Assembly (NCBI GenBank): GCA_011389935.1
Contig: JAABTJ010000014.1
Location: forward strand, 1 to 64,000
Length of the DNA stretch: 64,000 nucleotides
Reading direction: 5' to 3'
DNA from: Desulfobacteraceae bacterium
GTDB lineage: Bacteria > Desulfobacterota > Desulfobacteria > Desulfobacterales > Desulfosalsimonadaceae
Of the stretch, positions 29,503 through 37,759 are shown one piece after another. A model generated the notes under the pieces. That model was not told the origin of the DNA. It ran no database searches and was given only the letters and a program-made list of their open reading frames with translations. The translations under genes were made by a program, and so were the position numbers. Within the stretch, counting starts at the first letter, position 1. Each line of letters starts with the position of its first letter.

Positions 29503-30627
29503 TTATGACTGCAACGGGTTATAGCTGCAGAGCGGTTCTTCCGCAAGGTAGCTGCCGGTCGCTTCATACGCCCGCGCCCGGCATCCGCCGCAAACCTTTC
29601 GGAACTGGCATATGCCGCATTTGCCTTCCAGGTTGTCAGGATTGCGAAGCTTTCTGAAAATTTCGGAATCACGCCAGATATCCGCGAAAGACGTTTGGGT
29701 AACATCCCCGCAGTCAAGATCAAGAAAACCGCATGGCTGCACGATTCCCCTGTGAGAGATGAAGCAGAAACCGGTTCCCCCGAGACATCCCCGGGTTACC
29801 GCGTCAAGTCCATGTGTCTGAAAAGTGACCGGCCTGCCTTCTTTCCGGGCCCGCTGCCGAAGAATTCTGTAGTAATGCGGTGCACAGGTTGCTTTCAACT
29901 GGAGCGGGGTTTTCTGCTTCTGATCGTAGAACCAGTTGAGGGTATCTTCGTATTCCTGCGCCGAAATCGCCTGATCCACGATGTACTTGCCGCGGCCGGT
30001 GGGAACCAGCAGGAAGATGTGGAGGGCAACAGCGCCAATGCTTTCGGCAAATGCAAGGATTTCCGGGATCTGGTCCCGGTTGAGCTGTGTGATCGTGGTG
30101 TTGATCTGAAACTCAATTCCAGCATGTTTGGCGGCGTTTATGCCGTTTATCGCCCCCTCGTATGCACCGGGGACACCGCGAAAGGCGTCGTGCTGCTCCG
30201 CGCCTGCGCCGTCTATGCTGATGCTGATTCGTTCAATGCCGGACGCCTTCATTTTTTCGGCAACCGGTGGCGTGACAAGCGTTCCGTTGGGCGCCATCAC
30301 CATTCTCAGCCCGAGTTCCGTGCCATAGCGAGCGATGGGGAAGATGTCTTCCCGCAGGAGCGGCTCACCCCCGGTTAAAATCACGATCGGTTTGCCGACT
30401 TCCGCGATCTGATCCAGAAGCGTATATGCGGCGTCCGTCTCAATCTCCCCGGTATACGGCCCACAGGTGGCGGCAGCCCTGCAGTGGACGCACGAAAGAT
30501 TGCAGTTTCTCGTGGTTTCCCATGCAACAAGGCGGAGTTCGTTTGCAGATGAGGAATGATCAGCGGATTTGCCGTGCCCCCCGGGGTGTCCGGCCGGATT
30601 CCCGCTTGATTCTGTGGGGTGTGCCAT
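29503..30627 (-). CDS. ahbD: Haem b synthase AhbD (radical SAM)
   Basis: A 374-residue radical SAM enzyme. After a His/Gly-rich leader (~1-25), LRLVAWETTRNCNLSCVHCR carries the CxxxCxxC [4Fe-4S]-SAM motif, followed by ILTGGEPLLR. The C-terminal SPASM-like region has the auxiliary-cluster cysteines CLGGTGFC, PCGF, CGICQFRKVCGGC and LCSY. In the siroheme-dependent pathway AhbD decarboxylates the two propionates of Fe-coproporphyrin III to give haem b. The identification rests on similarity to remembered AhbD sequences and on the adjoining hemB and ahbC. Confidence 0.9.
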   Translation of the reverse strand: MAHPTESSGNPAGHPGGHGKSADHSSSANELRLVAWETTRNCNLSCVHCRAAATCGPYTGEIETDAAYTLLDQIAEVGKPIVILTGGEPLLREDIFPIARYGTELGLRMVMAPNGTLVTPPVAEKMKASGIERISISIDGAGAEQHDAFRGVPGAYEGAINGINAAKHAGIEFQINTTITQLNRDQIPEILAFAESIGAVALHIFLLVPTGRGKYIVDQAISAQEYEDTLNWFYDQKQKTPLQLKATCAPHYYRILRQRARKEGRPVTFQTHGLDAVTRGCLGGTGFCFISHRGIVQPCGFLDLDCGDVTQTSFADIWRDSEIFRKLRNPDNLEGKCGICQFRKVCGGCRARAYEATGSYLAEEPLCSYNPLQS

Positions 30628-30696
30628 TTATAGCGTTCCCTCTTGGCTCTTATATCAAGGTGAAATTTTATTCATAATGGTTACGCGCGGATACAA

Positions 30697-31677
30697 TCAG
30701 CCTTTGCCGCGGAGCCCCTTTGCGGCATCCATGGCAAAATAGGTCAGTATCATGTCGGCACCGGCGCGTTTGATGGATGTCAGCGTTTCCATCATCACCT
30801 TTTCCCCGTCGATCCACCCCATCTTTTCTGCCGCCTTTACCATGGCGTATTCCCCGCTCACATTATAGGCGGCCACGGGCAGGTCGAATTCCTCCCGGAT
30901 CCTGTAAACGATGTCCAGGTAGGGCAGGGCGGGCTTGACCATGATGATATCCGCCCCTTCCTCCACGTCCAGGGCGGTTTCCCGTATGGCTTCGATTGCA
31001 TTGCCCGGATCCATCTGGTAGGTCCGACGGTCTCCGAATTGGGGCGCGGATTGGGCGGCTTCACGAAAGGGACCGTAATACGCCGAACAATACTTGGCGG
31101 CATAGGACATGATGGGGATGCGGGCATACCCTTCCTCGTCGAGCAGTTCCCGGATAATGCCTATGCGCCCGTCCATCATGTCGGAGGGAGCCACCATGTC
31201 GGCCCCCGCTGTCGCGTGGGAGACGGCGGTTCGCGCCAGCAGATCAAGGGATGCGTCATTGTCAATTTCTCCCTTGTCTACGATGCCGCAATGACCGTGA
31301 TCCGTGTATTGGCAAAGACATACATCCGTTATTACGGCAATGCCGTCCACTTTCTCCTTGATGCTTCGAACAGCCTTCTGCACGATGCCGTCTTTTGCAT
31401 AGGCCTGCGTCCCGAGCGGGTCTTTCTTCTCCGGAACGCCGAACAGCATGATCGCCGGAATGGACAGATCCCGCGCCTCACGCGCGGCCGAAACAACATT
31501 GTCGACGGAAAACCGGTAATGGCCCGGCATGGAAGGGATCGGGTTTTTAACGTTTTTCCCGCCAACCACGAAAAGCGGAAGAATAAGATCATCCGGGGTA
31601 AGCACGGTTTCCCGGATCATCCGGCGAAACATCGTGCTTGCTCTCAGTCGGCGGGGCCTGTAGTCTGGAAACTGCAT
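30697..31677 (-). CDS. hemB: Porphobilinogen synthase (δ-aminolevulinate dehydratase)
   Basis: A 326-residue enzyme condensing two 5-aminolevulinates to porphobilinogen. I start at ATG 31677 ([12 protein letters not shown]), the family start, three bases from the ahbC stop; a longer ORF runs back into ahbC. The zinc-type metal site is [14 protein letters not shown] with its three cysteines. Schiff-base lysines are in [16 protein letters not shown] and [14 protein letters not shown] precedes the ATG. Placement between ahbC and ahbD joins the first common tetrapyrrole step with the last haem steps. Confidence 0.95.
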   Translation of the reverse strand: MQFPDYRPRRLRASTMFRRMIRETVLTPDDLILPLFVVGGKNVKNPIPSMPGHYRFSVDNVVSAAREARDLSIPAIMLFGVPEKKDPLGTQAYAKDGIVQKAVRSIKEKVDGIAVITDVCLCQYTDHGHCGIVDKGEIDNDASLDLLARTAVSHATAGADMVAPSDMMDGRIGIIRELLDEEGYARIPIMSYAAKYCSAYYGPFREAAQSAPQFGDRRTYQMDPGNAIEAIRETALDVEEGADIIMVKPALPYLDIVYRIREEFDLPVAAYNVSGEYAMVKAAEKMGWIDGEKVMMETLTSIKRAGADMILTYFAMDAAKGLRGKG

Positions 31678-31679
31678 GA

Positions 31680-32891
31680 TTATCGTCCTGTAGTGATTGT
31701 CTGATGGCTTTCCGGTTGAATTTCCTCGTCCGTGAGGTAGCATGCCGGATCCGGCGCCCAAAGATCGCCTGTGAACGCCTCGGCCCGAACCCTGAAATTG
31801 CCGCCGCAGACATCCAGCCACCGGCAGCGGCTGCAGCGACCGGTAACGTGCTTCTTTTTTTCCTTCAGTTTTTTCATCAAGGGATCGCTCATGTCGTACC
31901 ATATTTCAGAAAACGGGCGGTGGCGAATATTTCCGAAGCTGTGGTGACGCCAGAACTGGTCGGCGTGAACATCGCCGTTCCAGCTGATGCATCCGATGCC
32001 GTGGCCGGAGTTGTTTCCTTCATTCATTTCAAGCAATGAAAGGACTTCAGTGGCCCGCCCGGGGTCTTCCCGGAGCAGGCGGAGATAGATGTAGGGACCG
32101 TCTGCATGATTGTCGACCGTCAACACTTCCTTTGGCTTCCCCTTGTCGTGGAGCTCCCTGGTGCGGTCCATAATCAGGTCCATCACTTTCCGGGTTTCCT
32201 CGTGGGACAGATCGTCATTCACCAGGCTGGATCCCCGCCCCGCGTAAACCAGGTGGTAAAAACAAATCCTGGGAATGTCCATCTCTTCCAGCAGGTCGAA
32301 CAGGACAGGAACTTCGTGGGCATTGAAACGATTAATGGTAAATCGAAGCCCTACCTTGATACCGGCGTTTTGGGCATTCCGGATCCCTTCCATGGCCTTG
32401 TCGAATGCGCCGTCAACGCCGCGAAACTTATCATTGATCTTTCTGGAACCGTCTATGCTGATACCCACGTAGGAAAGACCGATTTCCTTCAATTCCCGCG
32501 CTGCTTCGGGTGTGATCAGGGTGCCGTTGGTGGAAATCACCGCTCGCATCCCCTTTTCAACCGCGTAGCCGGCAAGGTCCGGCAAGTCTTTTCTCATCAT
32601 GGGTTCGCCGCCGGAAAAAAGAATTACCGGCGCTCCGATGGCGGCCAGGTCGTCGATCAGCGCCATGCCTTCAGCGGTGGTCAATTCATCGCTGGTTTGC
32701 CGGGCCTTTGCGTGGGCATAACAATGTATGCACTTCAGATTGCACTGCTGGGAGATGTTCCAGACCACAACGGGCCGCTTGTCAACGGAAAACTGCAGCA
32801 GGTGGGAAGGAAGACCGCTGGATTGCCTTCCATATCGCAATGCATCGGAGGGTTCCACCGTTCCGCAGTATAGTTTTGAAATGCCGATCAT
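31680..32891 (-). CDS. ahbC: 12,18-didecarboxysiroheme deacetylase AhbC (radical SAM)
   Basis: A 403-residue radical SAM enzyme. I start at ATG 32891 ([11 protein letters not shown]) with GAGG upstream; the longer ORF has no matching leader. [20 protein letters not shown] holds the SAM cluster motif, then [15 protein letters not shown]-terminal auxiliary cysteines are in [15 protein letters not shown] and [15 protein letters not shown] ... DPACY. AhbC removes the acetate side chains of 12,18-didecarboxysiroheme to give Fe-coproporphyrin III, the substrate of AhbD. The siroheme decarboxylase genes ahbA/ahbB are not in the window. Confidence 0.92.
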   Translation of the reverse strand: MIGISKLYCGTVEPSDALRYGRQSSGLPSHLLQFSVDKRPVVVWNISQQCNLKCIHCYAHAKARQTSDELTTAEGMALIDDLAAIGAPVILFSGGEPMMRKDLPDLAGYAVEKGMRAVISTNGTLITPEAARELKEIGLSYVGISIDGSRKINDKFRGVDGAFDKAMEGIRNAQNAGIKVGLRFTINRFNAHEVPVLFDLLEEMDIPRICFYHLVYAGRGSSLVNDDLSHEETRKVMDLIMDRTRELHDKGKPKEVLTVDNHADGPYIYLRLLREDPGRATEVLSLLEMNEGNNSGHGIGCISWNGDVHADQFWRHHSFGNIRHRPFSEIWYDMSDPLMKKLKEKKKHVTGRCSRCRWLDVCGGNFRVRAEAFTGDLWAPDPACYLTDEEIQPESHQTITTGR

Positions 32892-32947
32892 GTTGTCCTC
32901 ATTATGCAGGTGTATGCCGCTATTTTTACGGACCTCTTTCCCCGAAT

Positions 32948-34774
32948 TTACGATTCCGGCCGGGCATCGAGACATGAGAGCAGGTCGGATAACGCCTGTT
33001 CCCCGGAAATACTTGCTTCATCCGCATCGTGTTTTTTGAGCTCACTTGTAATAAGTTGATTTAAAAACGTCTCCGGGTTTTCAAGGGCATACTGCGAGAG
33101 GAAGAAACGGTTTTTTCCGGTCTTTTCCCGCAGCAGTTTCAACCCGTATTCAAAATCACCGGATAATTTATGATAAATCTGATCGATATTCAATGAATGT
33201 TTTTCCATTTGCGCGGAAATAAAATCAATGGCGTCTTCCTCCAGAACGATGTTGAGTTCGTGGCGGTTATAAAAATTGATCTCTATCCGTTTTATCTGGT
33301 CGTAAAACAACTTGATTTTTTCTGTTGCCGTACCGATCTCCACCACTTCGGTATCGTAATAATCGGCAATCCGGTCGATGCGATACGCAGTCAGGGGCAT
33401 GCCGCATTGTTCTGAGAGTTTTTTCCGGTTTTTCCGGAGGTATTCAATCAGCTTCAGCCGTCCCTGTTCCTGAATGCGCTGAAAGTCCGCTTCCTGTTTT
33501 TCGATGCCTTCCCCGGAAAGCCAGCGGCTCAAGACCGTTTCCGGGTTCCGGATTACCTCCCTCGTTACAGGGAACCGTTTGATATTGGCAGACGGCAGGC
33601 GGGTTTCAAAAGGGATCAGGGCCTGTTCGATGACGCTGACCAGGCCTCTGGCGCCGGTATTTTCCGCAAATGCCCGTTTTGCCATTATTTTCAACGCTTC
33701 ATCGGAAAACCGTATATCGATGCCATAGGTGGCAAAATCCAGCCGCTTGCTGAGAACAATCGGGTTGTTGGGGTTTGCCAGAATCTCGTAGAGATCGGTT
33801 TCGGTCAATTTTTCAAAAACAGATCTTACGGGCAGCCGGCCGATAAACTCCGATTCAAAGCCGAATTCAATGAGGTCTTCCGCCCGGGTCTGCATGAGTA
33901 TTTCGGATTCATTTTCGGCTGTTCCGATATTGGCGCCAAAACCGATGCCCTGATTGGTCGTACGGTGTTTAATAATCTCTGGAAGATGAGAAAACGCACC
34001 GCTAACGATAAAAAGGATGTTTTTTGTGTTCACGGAACGCTTTTCCCGTTTCCCGGTTTTTCTGAACTGTTCAACCTCCTGGATCATGGAGATGGGATCA
34101 TGGGGAACTTTCATTTCGACTTCGGTTTCCTCCATGGGCTTCAATAGGGCTCGCTGAACGCCGGTTCGGGAAACGTCGGCACCATAATGCCCATGGCTCG
34201 TGGCAATCTTGTCAATCTCGTCAATGTAAACGATGCCATACTGGGCCAGATCGATATCATTATCGCTTTCCCGCACCAGATCCCGTACCAAGTCCTCCAC
34301 ATCCCCCCCGACGTAACCGGTTTCGGAGAACTTGGTGGCATCCCCCTTAACAAACGGAACGCCGATTTTCTGGGCGATCAGGCGAATCATGAACGTCTTG
34401 CCAACCCCGGTGGGGCCGATCATGATAATGTTGTTTTTGATCTGACCATGAAATCCGCTTTTTTCGGTTTCATGACTGCCCTGATGACGGATCCGGTTGA
34501 AATGGGTACAGATCTTGGTTGAAAGGATCCGTTTGGCCGTATCCTGCCGGATGATGTATTGATCCAGATAAGCGATCAGGGCTTCCGGCTTCAAGTCGAA
34601 GTGGATGGGCGTGTCATGACCGCCCCCCTTGTTTTCGGTTTCGGAATTCTGGTTTTGCGGCATGACAATGGGAGATACGACTTTGACCTGGTCGCCGTAT
34701 TTCCTGCTCAAAAAATCGGAGATCTCTTTTTCGATTTCTTTTGGATTCGGTATATTCATATTTTTTCTTTCCAT
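32948..34774 (-). CDS. ClpX-like AAA+ unfoldase without zinc finger, with a C-terminal extension
   Basis: A 608-residue AAA+ protein starting at ATG 34774 (AGGTG upstream; 34759 also possible). ClpX hallmarks are Walker A GPTGVGKTFMI, the GYVG pore loop in FSETGYVGGDVEDLV, Walker B IVYIDEIDK and an IGF-type loop in TTNQGIGFGA, which in ClpX docks ClpP. It lacks the ClpX N-terminal zinc-binding domain; residues 1-60 are a short helical leader instead. After the small AAA+ domain (~415) there is a ~180-residue charged helical extension with no family I recognise. It lies 56 bp upstream of ahbC on the same strand. No clpP is in the window. Confidence 0.82.
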   Translation of the reverse strand: MERKNMNIPNPKEIEKEISDFLSRKYGDQVKVVSPIVMPQNQNSETENKGGGHDTPIHFDLKPEALIAYLDQYIIRQDTAKRILSTKICTHFNRIRHQGSHETEKSGFHGQIKNNIIMIGPTGVGKTFMIRLIAQKIGVPFVKGDATKFSETGYVGGDVEDLVRDLVRESDNDIDLAQYGIVYIDEIDKIATSHGHYGADVSRTGVQRALLKPMEETEVEMKVPHDPISMIQEVEQFRKTGKREKRSVNTKNILFIVSGAFSHLPEIIKHRTTNQGIGFGANIGTAENESEILMQTRAEDLIEFGFESEFIGRLPVRSVFEKLTETDLYEILANPNNPIVLSKRLDFATYGIDIRFSDEALKIMAKRAFAENTGARGLVSVIEQALIPFETRLPSANIKRFPVTREVIRNPETVLSRWLSGEGIEKQEADFQRIQEQGRLKLIEYLRKNRKKLSEQCGMPLTAYRIDRIADYYDTEVVEIGTATEKIKLFYDQIKRIEINFYNRHELNIVLEEDAIDFISAQMEKHSLNIDQIYHKLSGDFEYGLKLLREKTGKNRFFLSQYALENPETFLNQLITSELKKHDADEASISGEQALSDLLSCLDARPES

Positions 34775-34886
34775 AACACACCTAAATATAGTCACTTCCC
34801 GTTGGATTTCAATTGGGCCTGCATGCGTATGCAGTTCTATTTTATTTTCCGACAACATAATCATGATTTTTTCCTGATCAATTTAT

Positions 34887-34915
34887 TTGCCGGCCCGGAA
34901 AATCACGTTTATATT
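34887..34915 (+). promoter_or_regulatory. Sigma-70-type promoter for the dodecin gene
   Basis: TTGCCG (34887-34892) and TATATT (34910-34915) are spaced 17 bp and lie ~60 bp upstream of the dodecin start codon. Matches are 4/6 and 5/6. Confidence 0.5.
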
Positions 34916-34977
34916 TAGAAACAGCATTTTAAATGACAGTAAATGGCAACACCAACCCTTATTTAAGGAGGTAGCTC

Positions 34978-35196
34978 ATGACGGAAAGTGTCTACAAATT
35001 TATCGAAATGGTCGGAACGAGTAAAACAGGCTGGGAAGATGCCGTTGTCAACGCCGTGGAGACGGCCTCGAAATCGGTTCGCGACACCCGGGTGGCTGAA
35101 GTCAAGGATCTCGATGTCAAGATCGAAGGGGGGAAGGTGGTATTGTACAGGGCGGTGGTCCGGCTGTCCTTCAAGTACAAGCCGGGCGCGGAGTAA
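34978..35196 (+). CDS. Dodecin family flavin-binding protein
   Basis: A 72-residue protein with the whole dodecin pattern: YKFIEMVGTSKTGWEDAVVN, AVETASKSVRDTRVAEVKDL, and VKIEGGKVVLYRAVVRLSFKY. Dodecins form dodecamers that store flavins or CoA; the Trp in GTSKTGW stacks on the flavin. A strong AAGGAGG site precedes ATG by seven bases. It is monocistronic, with its own promoter and a terminator. Confidence 0.95.
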   Translation: MTESVYKFIEMVGTSKTGWEDAVVNAVETASKSVRDTRVAEVKDLDVKIEGGKVVLYRAVVRLSFKYKPGAE

Positions 35197-35240
35197 TGAC
35201 ATCCGGTGCACGGATGGGAAGAAAAACCAGGCAGAAACGA

Positions 35241-35279
35241 AAAATACCCGGAGCAGAACATGCCCCGGGTATTTTTTTT
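35241..35279 (+). terminator. Bidirectional intrinsic terminator (dodecin / rhodanese operon)
   Basis: AAAATACCCGG and CCGGGTATTTT form an 11-bp stem; T runs exist on both strands. It ends the dodecin gene and, from the other side, the rhodanese operon whose last stop is 35306. Confidence 0.85.
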
Positions 35280-35305
35280 GGCGTTCGTTTCATCTTCGAA
35301 TCAGG

Positions 35306-36340
35306 CTATTGCCCTGATACATACTCATAATTCATGATTTCCTTGTCCGGCAGAAACGTGTTGGGCACTTTGTTGTCGCGCATCCTGTCGTAAATCATGC
35401 TGTTTGCGCCAAACAGTATGGAGCGGGCGTCATACCCGAGTATCCGCAGGTAACCGGCAATGTAGGCACTGGTTTGTCCCGTGAAGCAGTAAATCACATT
35501 GGGTATCTCCGTGGAAAGGGTGAAAAGGTCGTTTTCGCTTTTGAACGGCTGGTCTCCGGGAGGATAGCTTACCGCTCCGGGAATATGCCCCTGCTTTCGA
35601 TAGAGGTCGGGCGTCCAGTAATTGATGACATAATACCCGCCGTTGGCATACCAGTCATGGAAAAGACAGCACTGGCTGATCATCACCGGGCCGAAACCCT
35701 CTTCAAAAAGTTTTTCAAGGCGGGCTTCGAGAATTTCCTCGGGATCGGATTTTCCGGTATTGAGCCGGGGAAGGGGGGCCTGCGGGTTCTTGGGCGGAGA
35801 TTCCGTATGCACGAATTCCGGTATGCGGGCGCTGCTGATGTTTCTCAGCCATGATTCCTCTGCAAACACATGGTGCCAGGAAGCGATTCCATACTTCAGG
35901 GAAACCACGTTGTCATAACCGGCGGCCCTGAGCAGGGAAGCCTGGTAACCGGTGGCCTGGCCGGCGAAGCAAATCAGAACGATGTTTTCATAGGAGGCCG
36001 CGTCGATCTTTTTTATATGGTTGTATACTTCATGGATATCCACATGCACGGAGCCTTTAATATGCCCCCTGGCAAAAGCCTCGGGGGAACGGATGTCGAT
36101 CAGGTACTGCTTGTCCGGCTTGGTGAGCAGGTTTGTTCTCAGGCTCTGGGCGGTTATGACAAAAGATCCGCCTTCGTGAAGATAATCCCGTTCATTTTCA
36201 AAAAATTCCAGCAAAATCTGTGCTTCATTCACCGGTTCCGGCTGTCTTTCCAGGTGTGCGCATCCGGAGATCAGCGTTGCCGCCAGGATCCATGCGATCG
36301 GGATCCATAAGAAGCGGGCTTTTTTTGATTTTGGTCTCAT
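35306..36340 (-). CDS. Tandem rhodanese-domain lipoprotein
   Basis: A 344-residue exported protein. The N-terminus has a hydrophobic signal and lipobox LISGC (Cys ~27). Two rhodanese folds follow: the first (~65-155) with active-site loop CFAGQATG, the second (~205-325) with CFTGQTSA. Both catalytic cysteines are present, so both domains may carry persulfide sulfur. It is the last gene of an operon with a decahaem cytochrome lipoprotein and a radical SAM protein. A role in extracytoplasmic sulfur handling is an inference from context. Confidence 0.87.
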   Translation of the reverse strand: MRPKSKKARFLWIPIAWILAATLISGCAHLERQPEPVNEAQILLEFFENERDYLHEGGSFVITAQSLRTNLLTKPDKQYLIDIRSPEAFARGHIKGSVHVDIHEVYNHIKKIDAASYENIVLICFAGQATGYQASLLRAAGYDNVVSLKYGIASWHHVFAEESWLRNISSARIPEFVHTESPPKNPQAPLPRLNTGKSDPEEILEARLEKLFEEGFGPVMISQCCLFHDWYANGGYYVINYWTPDLYRKQGHIPGAVSYPPGDQPFKSENDLFTLSTEIPNVIYCFTGQTSAYIAGYLRILGYDARSILFGANSMIYDRMRDNKVPNTFLPDKEIMNYEYVSGQ

Positions 36341-36406
36341 GTAAGACTCCTCGTCTCAATATTTTACTGTAGAAAGCATTTCTTCGGTGAAATCACTGAC
36401 CGAGAG

Positions 36407-37759
36407 CTACTCCCAGCCTTCGGGGAGCCGGCCATCGACAACGATCCCCTTGTTTGCGGTTTTTTCCCATTCTCTTTCAAGGTCTTTTTCAAAGAGGTAC
36501 AGCTCCCGGTTGTGATCAACCGGCTCATCCGGACGAACATGACAGTTGTCATAACAGGAGCTTCCTTCATCGACCTGTGTGCGCGACGTCCATTTCTGTA
36601 TGTTGTGCGGCGTAGTATAATTGAAGGTGGTCTTGGCATCAAAGTTTTCCGTTTCTTCAACCCCGTATTCAGACCACGTATCCGGGGCGGCCAGGGTCCG
36701 CCGGAGAAGGGCCAACCGGTAGGGTTTGTGTTCGGGAATGGGGTTTATACCGATTTTATAATCCAGATACGAGGGGATCCTGGCCCCTTCGCCGCCGACA
36801 TGACAACTGCCGCAGTTGTTATAATCCTGGGAATGGCAGATATGGCAGTCAAGTTCCCCCATGTGTGCTTCGTGATAGTTGTTGCTGCTTTCCTGATCCG
36901 GGTGGCAGTCGGTACAGGCCGGGTTCAGCGGGGACTCGTAACGGGTAGTATACACATTCCCGTCTCCGTGGACATTTCTTTGTCCATGGCAATCGCTACA
37001 CGCGAATCCGGCTTGGGTCAGGTGAACGTCCGGATTCGTACCTGCGCCCAGTCCGAAATAGGCATGACCGCCCCTGCTGGAATGGCACGCAACGCAATTG
37101 TCCCGCATGTCCGGGGTCCGCTGAAAGTCATGCCCCTTATATAGTCCGCCGCCGCCGGCCGACGGCCGTGTAACGTGGCAGGAACCGCAATCCCCATGGC
37201 AGGTGGCGCAGTTGTGCTCATACCCCTCGTGAATGCTTTCCGGAACGTCATCGAAGGATTCGTATCCAAGTCGCAGGGCCACACTGTTTTTTTGCCCCCA
37301 CCCCTGTTGATGAAGGCTGTCCTGTACGTCGTCCACAATATCGTAATGACAGTCTCCGCACGCTGCCTGCGGGGTTGAGGAGGGTGATCTGACGAAATTT
37401 CCGGAATGCGCTTCCTGTTTGTCCGCCGTATTGTCCACGCCGCCGTGGCAGGAAGTGCAACCGATCATGCCGTGCGTGGAGTCTTTAAATCGTTCGAACC
37501 CCGGCCCCCCCAGGTAAACCCGGTCATATGGTTCGATAAAAGGGGCTGCGCCGCCGCAGCCTTCCGCAGGAGGATCCGTATCCGGGTCGGCCATTTTCTG
37601 CAGGGTCGAATAGTTGGTATGACATCCCATGCACGAGGCGATTTTGTTCTCGCTCTCGTCCGGCTCCTTGTCCCGTATTTTTTCGGTACAGCCGGAATGC
37701 ATCACCAACAAGGTACACAGACCCACGAGGCAGATCCAGAACAGAAGAACGTTTTTCAT
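36407..37759 (-). CDS. Multihaem c-type cytochrome lipoprotein (10 CXXCH plus one CX3CH)
   Basis: A 450-residue lipoprotein (signal to ~22, lipobox MHSGC). I count ten CXXCH haem motifs in order: CMGCH, CTSCH, CGDCH, CATCH, CGSCH, CVACH, CSDCH, CTDCH, CHICH, CGSCH, then a C-terminal CYDNCH, which has three residues between the cysteines. Haems would be attached in the periplasm. The last ~70 residues have no haem motif. It overlaps the upstream radical SAM gene by four bases (ATGA) and precedes the rhodanese lipoprotein by ~66 bp. I do not recognise a named cytochrome family. Confidence 0.9.
   Translation of the reverse strand: MKNVLLFWICLVGLCTLLVMHSGCTEKIRDKEPDESENKIASCMGCHTNYSTLQKMADPDTDPPAEGCGGAAPFIEPYDRVYLGGPGFERFKDSTHGMIGCTSCHGGVDNTADKQEAHSGNFVRSPSSTPQAACGDCHYDIVDDVQDSLHQQGWGQKNSVALRLGYESFDDVPESIHEGYEHNCATCHGDCGSCHVTRPSAGGGGLYKGHDFQRTPDMRDNCVACHSSRGGHAYFGLGAGTNPDVHLTQAGFACSDCHGQRNVHGDGNVYTTRYESPLNPACTDCHPDQESSNNYHEAHMGELDCHICHSQDYNNCGSCHVGGEGARIPSYLDYKIGINPIPEHKPYRLALLRRTLAAPDTWSEYGVEETENFDAKTTFNYTTPHNIQKWTSRTQVDEGSSCYDNCHVRPDEPVDHNRELYLFEKDLEREWEKTANKGIVVDGRLPEGWE

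Noticed and set aside
34775-34864. Longer start of the ClpX-like gene (MIMLSENKIELHTHAG)
   Set aside because: The extension lacks a ribosome-binding site and family similarity, and the downstream ATG at 34774 has AGGTG upstream.
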